The notes beneath the pieces are model-generated. The model saw only the letters and a program-made list of their open reading frames with translations, was not told the origin of the DNA and ran no database searches. A stretch of DNA of 64,000 nucleotides from an uncultured Acidobacteriaceae bacterium (GTDB lineage Bacteria; Acidobacteriota; Terriglobia; Terriglobales; Acidobacteriaceae). A program made the position numbers and the translations under genes. This document shows, one piece after another, positions 45,010 to 52,890 of this stretch; position 1 is the first letter of the stretch, and each line of letters starts with the position of its first letter. Where the stretch lies: positions 19,149-83,148 of the forward strand of contig CAIVDV010000020.1 of the NCBI GenBank assembly GCA_903904755.1. Reading direction: 5' to 3'.

Positions 45010-45999
45010 TTGAGCACACTGGCGATATCGACAGCACGGGAAGTCTTCGAGCTTTTGCGCGAGGATTTGCTCGCAATCGAAGAAGAACTCGGCCGCGACG
45101 CGGTTTCCAACGTGCGCACGATTACCGAGATCGCCGAGTATCTGCGTGAGGGCGGCGGGAAGCGGATTCGCCCGTCTCTGCTGCTGCTGTCGGCCAAGGC
45201 TCTGGGGTATAACAGCCCCGGCATGATTCGTTTGGGCGCGGTGGTGGAGCTGGTACACACGGCCACGCTGGTTCACGACGACATTATTGATGGCGCAGAC
45301 ACGCGGCGCGGACGCCCCTCTGCCAACACCACCTGGGGTAACGAAAAGTGCGTGCTGGCGGGCGACTGGCTGTACATGCAGGCCTTCCACCTGGCGCTGG
45401 AAGAGCGCAACTTCAAGGTTCTGGACCTGCTGATTGGCCTTACGCAGCAGATGGTCGAGGGCGAACTGCTTCAGATTCAGAAGCTTGGTCGTCCGGTATC
45501 GGAAGCCGAGTACTACGACCTGATTTTCCGCAAGACGGCCTGCCTGTTTTCCGTCTCCATGCAGCTGGGTGCGGCGCTGGCCGGTGCTGAGCCGGCGCAG
45601 GAAGAGGCGATGGCTCGGTATGGCCGCGCGGTTGGCCTGGCTTTCCAGATTGTGGACGACGTGCTGGACCTGACCGCGACCGAGGAAGTGCTGGGCAAGC
45701 CGGTTGCGAGCGACCTGAGGGAAGGCAAGACGACCATGCCGGTCATCCACGCCATGGACCACGGCACGGCGGTTGACCGCCAACTGATTCGCCAGGTGAT
45801 GGAAGACGGCGGCTTTACCCGCACGAGCAAGGAAGCGCTGCAGGAGGTTCTGCACCGCAACGGCAGCGTGGAGTATGCCATGGCTGCGGCAGACCGCTAT
45901 GCGGAACAGGCTCGCAAGGCGCTGGTTCCGATTGCCGAGAGCGAGTTCAAGCGCGCGCTGTTGTGGGTGCCGGACTTTGTGGTGGCTCGCGACAAGTAA
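45010..45999 (+). CDS. ispB: Long-chain polyprenyl diphosphate synthase
   Basis: The 329-residue trans-prenyltransferase has GGGKRIRPSLLLLSAKAL, LVHDDIIDGADTRRG (first Asp-rich motif without insertion) and FQIVDDVLDLTA (second). The small residues before the first motif suit a long chain, so the product is probably the quinone side chain. TTG 45010 is the best start (AGGAA upstream). It is the third prenyl synthase in the window. Confidence 0.88.
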   Translation: MSTLAISTAREVFELLREDLLAIEEELGRDAVSNVRTITEIAEYLREGGGKRIRPSLLLLSAKALGYNSPGMIRLGAVVELVHTATLVHDDIIDGADTRRGRPSANTTWGNEKCVLAGDWLYMQAFHLALEERNFKVLDLLIGLTQQMVEGELLQIQKLGRPVSEAEYYDLIFRKTACLFSVSMQLGAALAGAEPAQEEAMARYGRAVGLAFQIVDDVLDLTATEEVLGKPVASDLREGKTTMPVIHAMDHGTAVDRQLIRQVMEDGGFTRTSKEALQEVLHRNGSVEYAMAAADRYAEQARKALVPIAESEFKRALLWVPDFVVARDK

Positions 46000-46005
46000 G
46001 CATGG

Positions 46006-47058
46006 TTAAATTTTGGTTGAAGCAGGAGGCGGCTCAGCTGCCTCTTTTTCATTTGGCACCAGGATGTCCAGAATGCCGAGGCCGGCGGCGGCGATGGGCG
46101 CGGCCAGGGCGACGCCGACCGGCCCGGCCACGGCGGCCAGCAGCAACTGCATGGTGAGGGTGAGCGCGGGGGGCAGGCGGACAATTTTGCGCTCAAGCCA
46201 TGGCGTGACCATGTAGCCCTCAAGCGTGAAGACGACGGCAAAGACCACTGCGGCCAGGAGGCCGGTGGTGGGGCTTACGGCGAGCGCCAGCAGAATGGCC
46301 GGCACTGCGGCGATGATGGGGCCAACGTTGGGGATAAAGGTGAGTCCGGCGGCGATGAGCCCCAGCGAGCCGGCGAGCGGCACGCCGATGGAAGCCAGGC
46401 CAGTGGCGATGAGCAGGCCGACCATGGACATGGAGATGAGCTTGGCGAGGACCCACCAGCGGAGGATCTGCGCGACAGAGTGGGCGCAGGAGTCCAGGGT
46501 GGGGCGGGTTTCTGCGGGGAAAAGGCGGCGCAGGCCGCGGTAATACAGATCCGGCTCAATGGCGAAGTAGACGCTGAGGCTGAGCACGATGACCAGGCCG
46601 GCCAGCAGCGTGGCGGAGCTGACGACGATGCCGCCGATGCTGCTGAAGGCGAAGCTGAGCCCGTCGGAGACCTGTCCGGGGTCAGGAGTCTTGCTGAGCA
46701 GCCAGTGGCCCCAGTTGTGCGAGGTGATTTGTGCGTAGATTTGCCGGGCGGCGGCGGGCAACTGGGTGCCCAACTGCTGGAACTGGAGGACGAAGGTTGG
46801 GCCCTGCAGCCACAGCACAACACCAATGAGGAGGCCCACGATGAGGAAGAAGACTGCCAGTGCAAAGCTGCGGCGCATGCGGAGACGGCTGCCCAGCCAG
46901 TCGCCGACGGCGGTGATTAGCACTGCGCCAACGACGGCGGCAAAGAGTAGCAGGAAGATGACGCGGCCAATCCACAGGATGGTCAGTGCCAGGCCCAGCG
47001 AGGTTATCAGCAGCAGGACGTATCCGGTGCGGGTGCGGAAGCGGGCGTCGCTTGACAT
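46006..47058 (-). CDS. AI-2E family transporter (PerM-like)
   Basis: The 350-residue protein has about eight hydrophobic segments; the family core includes FIPNVGPIIAAVPAILLAL and MVTPWLERKIVRLPPALTL. Members export or exchange small molecules or ions; the autoinducer-2 assignment is not general. AAAGGGGA precedes ATG 47058, which rules out an 81-codon open extension. Convergent with ispB. Confidence 0.85.
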   Translation of the reverse strand: MSSDARFRTRTGYVLLLITSLGLALTILWIGRVIFLLLFAAVVGAVLITAVGDWLGSRLRMRRSFALAVFFLIVGLLIGVVLWLQGPTFVLQFQQLGTQLPAAARQIYAQITSHNWGHWLLSKTPDPGQVSDGLSFAFSSIGGIVVSSATLLAGLVIVLSLSVYFAIEPDLYYRGLRRLFPAETRPTLDSCAHSVAQILRWWVLAKLISMSMVGLLIATGLASIGVPLAGSLGLIAAGLTFIPNVGPIIAAVPAILLALAVSPTTGLLAAVVFAVVFTLEGYMVTPWLERKIVRLPPALTLTMQLLLAAVAGPVGVALAAPIAAAGLGILDILVPNEKEAAEPPPASTKI

Positions 47059-47173
47059 GGAATCCCCTTTAATTCCCTGAGTGTACACGGGTTGGCGGGG
47101 GAGTGGGGCGGGGTTTGCCGGGTCTCTGGTAGACTCGTTGAATTCCAGCTTTTCCCGGCTCAGGAGGTCAGTT

Positions 47174-48454
47174 TTGCGCAGAATTGTGATTGCGGCAGTG
47201 GTGGTGTTGGCGGCGGTGTGGGTGCAGGCGCAGCAGCCTGGGCGAACCCTGGTTCGTGCGGCGCACCTGGTGGATGTGCATAGTGGCAAGGTGCTGGACA
47301 ATCAGACGATTGTGGTTACTGGCGACACTATCACCGCGATTGCGCCGACGGCCCAGACCCCTGCTGCGGCGGGCGACAAGGTGGTGGACCTGGGCCCGCT
47401 GACGGTGCTGCCGGGGCTTATGGATGTGCACACGCACATCACCATGGATACGAACTTTGACCCGTACCACGAGTTGACTGTGACACCCGCGAAGGAGGCG
47501 ATTACCGGTGTGGTGAACGCGAAGACGACGCTGATGGCCGGCTTTACCACGGTGCGCAACGTGGGGGCTGGCGGATATGTGGATGTGGACCTGCGGGATG
47601 CGATTGATGCGGGCACGGTTCCTGGGCCGCACATGCAGGTCTCCGGCCCGGCGCTGGGCATTACCGGCGGGCACTGCGACGAGAATCTGCTGCCGTACCA
47701 GTACCACATTGTTGGCGAGGGCGTGGCCGATGGCATTGCCGCGGTGCAGCAGAAGGTGCGGCAGAACATCAAGTACGGCGCCGACGTCATCAAGATCTGC
47801 GCGACGGGCGGGGTACTCAGCAAGGGTGACAACCTGCAGGCCTCGCAATACACGCTGGAAGAGATGCAGGCGATTGCCGCCGACGCCCACCGTTTGGGCC
47901 TGAAGGTGGCCGCGCACGCCCACGGCGCGCAGGGCATTGCGTGGGCAGCAGAGGCGGGGATTGACTCCATTGAGCACGGCAGCTTTATTGACGATGCCGG
48001 CATTGCCGAGATGAAGAAGCACGGAACCTACCTGGTGCCGACGCTGTATCTGGAGGACTGGATTATCGAAAACGGCCACCTGCCCATCTATTACCAGCAG
48101 AAGATGAAGGACGCCATCGCGGTGGCCAAGCCGAATATCCGAAAGGCCTACCAGGCCGGGGTGAAGATTGCGCTGGGCACGGATGCTGCGGTGTACCCGC
48201 ACGGGCTGAACGGCCACGAGTTGGAGGTGTATGTGCGCGACCTGGGAATGACTCCGCTGGCGGCGCTGCAATCGGCCACCCTGAACACGGCCGACTTGAT
48301 GGGCTGGAGCGCGAAGGCTGGTTCGCTGGATGCAGGCAAATGGGCTGACATCATCGCGGTTGACGGCAACCCGCTGGAGAACATCAAGCTGGTGCAGGAT
48401 GTGAAGTTTGTGATGAAGGCGGGGGTGGTGTACAAGGGCGGGGCGGGGAAGTAG
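47174..48454 (+). CDS. Secreted metal-dependent amidohydrolase
   Basis: About 426 residues starting at TTG 47174, preceded by AGGAGG. A signal peptide (LRRIVIAAVVVLAAVWVQA) is followed by an amidohydrolase barrel: VLPGLMDVHTHI (HxH), DVIKICATGG (metal-bridging Lys), HAHGAQG, SIEHGSF and ALGTDAAVY (Asp). It resembles the imidazolonepropionase/Xaa-Pro-dipeptidase group that hydrolyses cyclic amides or C-terminal residues. Substrate unknown; periplasmic location likely. Confidence 0.86.
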   Translation: MRRIVIAAVVVLAAVWVQAQQPGRTLVRAAHLVDVHSGKVLDNQTIVVTGDTITAIAPTAQTPAAAGDKVVDLGPLTVLPGLMDVHTHITMDTNFDPYHELTVTPAKEAITGVVNAKTTLMAGFTTVRNVGAGGYVDVDLRDAIDAGTVPGPHMQVSGPALGITGGHCDENLLPYQYHIVGEGVADGIAAVQQKVRQNIKYGADVIKICATGGVLSKGDNLQASQYTLEEMQAIAADAHRLGLKVAAHAHGAQGIAWAAEAGIDSIEHGSFIDDAGIAEMKKHGTYLVPTLYLEDWIIENGHLPIYYQQKMKDAIAVAKPNIRKAYQAGVKIALGTDAAVYPHGLNGHELEVYVRDLGMTPLAALQSATLNTADLMGWSAKAGSLDAGKWADIIAVDGNPLENIKLVQDVKFVMKAGVVYKGGAGK

Positions 48455-48547
48455 CTTCAGATAGTCTTCTCCAGTCTATGTGCGCAAAGTCATGGACTGG
48501 AGGAATATAGTTCATTGTGTTATAGTTTGCAGTATTAGGAAGCGCCT

Positions 48548-48922
48548 GTGCAGGCATTCAAGACCAAAGGGTTTGCGCGGTTCGCCCGACAGGAAGAAAT
48601 CTCAGATCGCAGTTTGGCAGAGGCAATTGAGCGTGCCGAACGTGGCATAGTTGATGCCGATCTTGGATATGGGCTCATCAAGCAGCGGGTCGCCCGGCCA
48701 GGACAAGGACGGTCCGGAGGATATCGCACGATTGTTGCCTACATGGTGAACAAGCGTGCCGTTTTCATACACGGATTTGCCAAGAGCCACCGGGAAAACA
48801 TCACCCAGGACCAGTTGCAGGCATTGCGCAAAGTTGCGGCAAACTGGCTTGCTCTTGAAAGCCCCAAGATGCAGGAAGCGATTCAAGATGGAGCTTTGCA
48901 GGAGATTGATTGTGAACGATAA
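48548..48922 (+). CDS. RelE/HigB-like toxin (COG4737 type)
   Basis: The 124-residue protein has MQAFKTKGFARFARQEEIS, LIKQRVARPGQGRSGGYRTIVAYMVNKRAVFIHGFAKSHRENI and QALRKVAANWLAL, the pattern of the PF06296 RelE-like killer proteins. It probably cleaves mRNA on ribosomes. GTG 48548 follows AGGAAG by five bases. It overlaps the antitoxin gene by 11 bp, toxin first. Confidence 0.83.
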   Translation: MQAFKTKGFARFARQEEISDRSLAEAIERAERGIVDADLGYGLIKQRVARPGQGRSGGYRTIVAYMVNKRAVFIHGFAKSHRENITQDQLQALRKVAANWLALESPKMQEAIQDGALQEIDCER

Positions 48923-49259
48923 ATCCAACTGGACAGGGAAGGTCAACAGCATTGACGAGTCCATTCGCGAAATGGCGGACGATCAATTGCGTCTCGGCAT
49001 CATGGACAAGGCCACCCACGAGAAAATCACGATGCGCCACCTCGGCCCCACGGCTCTCAGCACCAGCGAGCCGATTTCTGGAGAGGAGATCCGTGGCCTG
49101 CGGGAAGCGGCGCGGGTCAGTCAGGCGGTCTTTGCCCGGTATCTGAATCTGACTGTGGGCTATGTTTCGCAGCTTGAGCGGGGGACCAAGCAGCCGAAGG
49201 GGCCGGCGCTGGCGCTGCTGAACGTGATTCGGCGCAAGGGCTTGGAAGCGATTCTGTAG
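48912..49259 (+). CDS. HigA/YiaG-like helix-turn-helix antitoxin
   Basis: About 115 residues from GTG 48912 (AGGAG upstream). The C-terminal half is a helix-turn-helix: ISGEEIRGLREAARVSQAVFARYLNLTVGYVSQLERGTKQPKG, ALALLNVIRRKGLEAIL. The N-terminal half probably contacts the toxin. The reading frame is open inside the toxin gene, but that part is not homologous. It likely represses its own promoter. Confidence 0.83.
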   Translation: MNDKSNWTGKVNSIDESIREMADDQLRLGIMDKATHEKITMRHLGPTALSTSEPISGEEIRGLREAARVSQAVFARYLNLTVGYVSQLERGTKQPKGPALALLNVIRRKGLEAIL

Positions 49260-49266
49260 CTGAACT

Positions 49267-49509
49267 CTACTCACGATTCTCGGTTGTCGGCCGCATGACC
49301 ACGATAAGGGATAGAATCCACGCGACCCCCGAGATGACGGTGAGCGAACCGTAGAGTTGAACGCGTTTCCACCAAAGTCCATCGAACTCCGGACGAGAGG
49401 CGCTCATCCAGTAGAAGAAGAGCGTTTCGTAGGCGGCGTAAAGGCCCACGCTGGTTGCAGCAAGCCAACCAAGAGCTGCCAACCATCGGGTTTTCTCGCC
49501 GGTGCGCAT
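49267..49509 (-). CDS. Small two-segment membrane protein
   Basis: The 80-residue protein has hydrophobic segments AALGWLAATSVGLYAAYETLFFYW and LYGSLTVISGVAWILSLIVV and polar ends. AGGAGA six bases before ATG 49509 supports translation. Not recognised; convergent with the antitoxin gene, stops eight bases apart. Confidence 0.6.
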   Translation of the reverse strand: MRTGEKTRWLAALGWLAATSVGLYAAYETLFFYWMSASRPEFDGLWWKRVQLYGSLTVISGVAWILSLIVVMRPTTENRE

Positions 49510-49551
49510 CGCATTCTCCTGAATTGACGGAATTCGAAATGGCGGGTTGAG

Positions 49552-50544
49552 TTACTCGGATGCTTCCGCGTTCGCTGGCACCTGCTCAATCAGCCGCCGG
49601 CGGTGCTGCAGGTAGAGCGCAATTGGGCGGTCGGCGGGGATGAAGAGTTCGCCGATGTGGAGGTCGGACTTCTTTGGCCGCTGGCTGCGGGCTACGGCGT
49701 AATCCTCGTTCAGCACATAGCGGTTGAAGAGGTTGAACCACGCATCCATGAGCTTGCGCAGCCCGGGCAGGCGGACGAATCCCTGGAAGGTAAGCGAGTA
49801 GATGACAGTGTTTTCGTCATCGACCGGGGCCATGATGTTGACGATGCGGAGCTTTGCGCCGAGGCCGATTTGCCATACGTTGGGGAAGTTGAAGTAGAGC
49901 AGCGGCGGCCTGTGTGGCGGGGGCATCTCTGTGGGTTTGATGGCCGGCAGGCCGGCATCGGGCTGGTTGTCGTACCAGACGCGGATGCGATTGTCTTCGA
50001 TTGTGGTGTAAGGGCCGTTGACCAGCGTGGCATTGCCGCGGCCAATGGTGTTGCGGTGGACGAAGGGCAGATGCGAGACGTCCAGCATTCCCTCAATGGC
50101 GCGGGTGTAGTGGGTTTGCCAGCGGGCGCTGAAACTGCCGGCGTTGACCAGTCCGGTGAGGTTGTCAAACCAGGGCAGGTCGGGATAGGTGGCCCGGGGC
50201 GCGCCATTCCAAATCCAGACGAAGCCTTGGGCCTCCCGCACCGGGAAGCTGTGGCACTGGAAGGCGGCGGGCTTGTTGCCGTTGCGTCCGTTGGCGGGGA
50301 TCAGCTGGATGTGCCCGGCGGTGTTGAACTGGAAGCCGTGGAAGGGGCACTCGATATTGCCGTTGACCACCTTGCCCAGGCTCAGTTGCGCGCTGCGGTG
50401 GGGGCAGCGGTCGGGCATGACGCTTAGGTTGCCCGCCCCGTCGCGCCAGAAGACTAGGTCTTGGCCAAGCCGGCGGAAGGCCCTGGGTTTGGCTGCGGGA
50501 ACTTCCTTGCTTTCCAGTACTGCGTACCACTGGTCCGGAATCAT
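49552..50544 (-). CDS. Rieske-type aromatic ring-hydroxylating oxygenase, large subunit
   Basis: The 330-residue protein has a Rieske [2Fe-2S] centre with Cys47-x-His49 (CPHRSAQ) and Cys66-xx-His69 (CPFHGF). A mononuclear iron site follows: IEGMLDVSHLPFVH (Asp155, His158, His163). It resembles the VanA/PaO group that demethylates or hydroxylates aromatic or tetrapyrrole substrates. No reductase partner is adjacent; it lies 54 bp downstream of pepA on the same strand. Confidence 0.87.
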   Translation of the reverse strand: MIPDQWYAVLESKEVPAAKPRAFRRLGQDLVFWRDGAGNLSVMPDRCPHRSAQLSLGKVVNGNIECPFHGFQFNTAGHIQLIPANGRNGNKPAAFQCHSFPVREAQGFVWIWNGAPRATYPDLPWFDNLTGLVNAGSFSARWQTHYTRAIEGMLDVSHLPFVHRNTIGRGNATLVNGPYTTIEDNRIRVWYDNQPDAGLPAIKPTEMPPPHRPPLLYFNFPNVWQIGLGAKLRIVNIMAPVDDENTVIYSLTFQGFVRLPGLRKLMDAWFNLFNRYVLNEDYAVARSQRPKKSDLHIGELFIPADRPIALYLQHRRRLIEQVPANAEASE

Positions 50545-50598
50545 CGCGAGTCGTCCTCTGCTGGCTGATTTGGATGGCCGGTCGATCGTCCTGCTGGC

Positions 50599-52149
50599 TC
50601 AGGACTGGTAGCTGCGTACCCACTCCAGGACGCTGCGCACGGCGATGCCGCTGGGGCCTTTGGCGATGTACGGGCGGCTCTCGTCTATCCATGCCATGCC
50701 GGCAATGTCGAGGTGAATCCAGGGGGTGTCGCCGGCAAAGACATGCAGGAACTCCGCAGCAGTGCTGGCTCCGCCGTAGCGGCCGCCGGTGTTCTTGATA
50801 TCGGCAATGTCGCTTTTGATGAGATATGCGTACTCGTCGCCGAGGGGGAGCCGCCAGAAGCTTTCGCCGCTGGTTTCGAGCGCCGCCTGGAACTTGGCGA
50901 AGGTCTCATCGTCGTTTGAAAAGACGCCGCCGTTCACCTTTCCGAGCGCCACGCCCACGGCTCCTGTGAGTGTAGCGGCGTTGATGAGGTGGGTAGCGCC
51001 GAGGCTCCTGGCGTAGGTCAGGCCATCGGCCAGCACCAGCCGCCCTTCGGCGTCAGTGTTGATGATTTCGATGGTCTTGCCCGGTTTGTCGCCCGCGGGC
51101 ATGGCGGTGAGCACGTCGCCCGGCTTGTAGGCCCGGCCATCGGGCATGTTCTCAGTGGAGCAGACTACGCAGATGACCTTGACGCTGGGCTTCAACTGGC
51201 CAATCGCGCAGATGGCGCCCAGCATTGCCGCGGAGCCGGCCATGTCGTACTTCATCTTTTCCATGCCGTCGCCGGGTTTGATGCTGATGCCGCCGGAGTC
51301 AAAGGTGATGCCCTTGCCGACCAGACCGAGAACAGGGCCGGTGTAGGTGGCGGGGTCGTAGCCCTCCGGCTCATACGTGAGCACAATCAGCGCCGGGGGC
51401 TCTTCCGATCCCTTGGCCACGCCCCAGAATGCGCCCATCTGCAGCTCATGCAGCTTTTCGGTGGAGTGGACTTCCCACTTGAGGCCCACGGACTCGGCCA
51501 TTTGTGCGGCGCGCTGGCCCAGGACTGTCGGAGTGAGCACGTTGCCAGGCTCGTTGACCTGCACGCGGGCAAAGTTCTGCGCCTCGGCCACGATTTCGCC
51601 TTCGGCAAAGCCGGCCTGCGCCGAGGCGAAGTCAACGGAGGCGGGCACGGCGAGCTTGAAGCTGTATACGCCCTGGTCTTTGCGGTCGCTGCGGTAGGTG
51701 TCGGCGTCAAAGTCGGCCAGCAGGGCGCCTTCGGCCACTGCACGGGCAGCGGCAAATGCAGGCAGGCTCTCGTGCTCCGGCAGGGCAAAGGCCACTTCGC
51801 GCAGTCCGCGGGGCTTGGCAGCCCGGACCGCAGTTCCCGCAGCAGAGCGCAGGCCGTGGATGGAGAGCTTTGCGGCCTTGCCCAGACCGACGAGCAGCAG
51901 CCGTTTGGCGGCGAGGCCTGCGGGGGCGTGCAGTACGAGGGTTTCGTTCGCGCCGGCTTTGAACTCGCCACTGGCCAGCACCTCGGCGGCGGCTGAGGCA
52001 ACCGCAGCATCCGCGTTGAGCAGTGCCAACTGGAGCTTGGCGTCGGGGCCTTTCTCGGTTTGGAAGTCGGTAACGGCAACGGCCAGCAACTCGACGGCGA
52101 GGCTGGAAAGGGGGCTGGAAAGGGGGCTGGAAACGAGTTCAGTTTTCAT
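50599..52149 (-). CDS. pepA: Leucyl aminopeptidase (M17)
   Basis: The 516-residue protein has KGITFDSGGISIKPG, MKYDMAGSAAMLG (metal-binding Lys/Asp), NTDAEGRLVLADGLTYA (the M17 signature) and LPLGDEY. It is a di-zinc cytosolic aminopeptidase. The first residues (SSPLSSPLSSL) are encoded by a 12-bp tandem repeat. It lies 12 bp downstream of smpB on the same strand. Confidence 0.93.
   Translation of the reverse strand: MKTELVSSPLSSPLSSLAVELLAVAVTDFQTEKGPDAKLQLALLNADAAVASAAAEVLASGEFKAGANETLVLHAPAGLAAKRLLLVGLGKAAKLSIHGLRSAAGTAVRAAKPRGLREVAFALPEHESLPAFAAARAVAEGALLADFDADTYRSDRKDQGVYSFKLAVPASVDFASAQAGFAEGEIVAEAQNFARVQVNEPGNVLTPTVLGQRAAQMAESVGLKWEVHSTEKLHELQMGAFWGVAKGSEEPPALIVLTYEPEGYDPATYTGPVLGLVGKGITFDSGGISIKPGDGMEKMKYDMAGSAAMLGAICAIGQLKPSVKVICVVCSTENMPDGRAYKPGDVLTAMPAGDKPGKTIEIINTDAEGRLVLADGLTYARSLGATHLINAATLTGAVGVALGKVNGGVFSNDDETFAKFQAALETSGESFWRLPLGDEYAYLIKSDIADIKNTGGRYGGASTAAEFLHVFAGDTPWIHLDIAGMAWIDESRPYIAKGPSGIAVRSVLEWVRSYQS
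52101..52133. repeat. 12-bp tandem repeat at the 5' end of pepA
   Basis: GGCTGGAAAGGG on the plus strand occurs 2.75 times, encoding the SSPL repeat after residue 6 of PepA. Copy number changes would keep the frame. Confidence 0.85.
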
Positions 52150-52161
52150 TGGATTATCCGT

Positions 52162-52710
52162 TTAACGACCCATTTTGTGCTTGCTTTCGTTGATGGCGGC
52201 GCGTGACTCGCGGTCGGCCTCGCGGCGCTTTTCGGTTTCGCGCTTGTCCCAGTCCTGCTTGCCCTTGCCGATGGCGAGTTCGCACTTGACGCGGCCATTT
52301 CGGAAGTAGAAGCGAACCGGGATGAGCGTATTGCCCTTGACCTGCGTCTTGGAATAGAGCTTGCGGATTTCGTCCTTGTTCAAGAGGAGCTTGCGGGTCC
52401 TGAGCGAGTCGTGGTTGGCGAGGTTGCCGTGGGAGTAAGGACCGATATGCACGTTGAGCAGGAAAGCTTCGCCGTCTTTGATGAGCCCGTAGGCGTCCTT
52501 CAGGTTGGCCTGGCCTTCGCGGACGCTTTTGACCTCAGTGCCGCGCAGGATGACGCCGGCCTCGATCTTGTCCGAGAGGAAGTAGTTGAAGCTTGCGGAC
52601 CGGTTGAAGGCGGCATCCCGCTGCCCGCTGGCGACGGGGTCGCGCGGCTTGGAAGCCTGGCCCTGGGGCTTGGCCACGGGCACAATTTGATGACTGGTTT
52701 GGCGCGCCAT
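52162..52710 (-). CDS. smpB: SsrA-binding protein SmpB
   Basis: The 182-residue protein has an N-terminal extension of ~35 residues before the conserved core: FNYFLSDKIEAGVILRGTEVKSVREGQANLKDAY, NVHIGPYSHGN, RTRKLLLNKDEI, LIPVRFYFRNGRVKCELAIGKGKQDWDKRET. It carries tmRNA to stalled ribosomes. No tmRNA gene is visible in the window. Divergent from the secretin gene. Confidence 0.94.
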   Translation of the reverse strand: MARQTSHQIVPVAKPQGQASKPRDPVASGQRDAAFNRSASFNYFLSDKIEAGVILRGTEVKSVREGQANLKDAYGLIKDGEAFLLNVHIGPYSHGNLANHDSLRTRKLLLNKDEIRKLYSKTQVKGNTLIPVRFYFRNGRVKCELAIGKGKQDWDKRETEKRREADRESRAAINESKHKMGR

Positions 52711-52890
52711 TTCTCCCTACCCCCGAAGTTCATCGTAGCATTGGGCGGCACAGCGAATCAGTCGCATAGGAGCTTTGTTAGAATGGGGCAGCGCTGGAGC
52801 GACCGAATCGGCTGGAGACGCGGTTTTGAGCTATTTTTTCAAGGCTCACAACCGGCGGCGGGCGGCACGAGCGCAACCCATGGGAGTCTG

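Noticed and set aside
46006..48454. Overlap between the AI-2E permease frame and the amidohydrolase frame at their 5' ends
   Set aside because: The overlap disappears when the supported starts (ATG 47058 and TTG 47174) are used.
52411..52890. 160-codon N-terminal extension of the secretin frame
   Set aside because: It lies antisense to smpB and precedes a clear Shine-Dalgarno, start and signal peptide at 52891.
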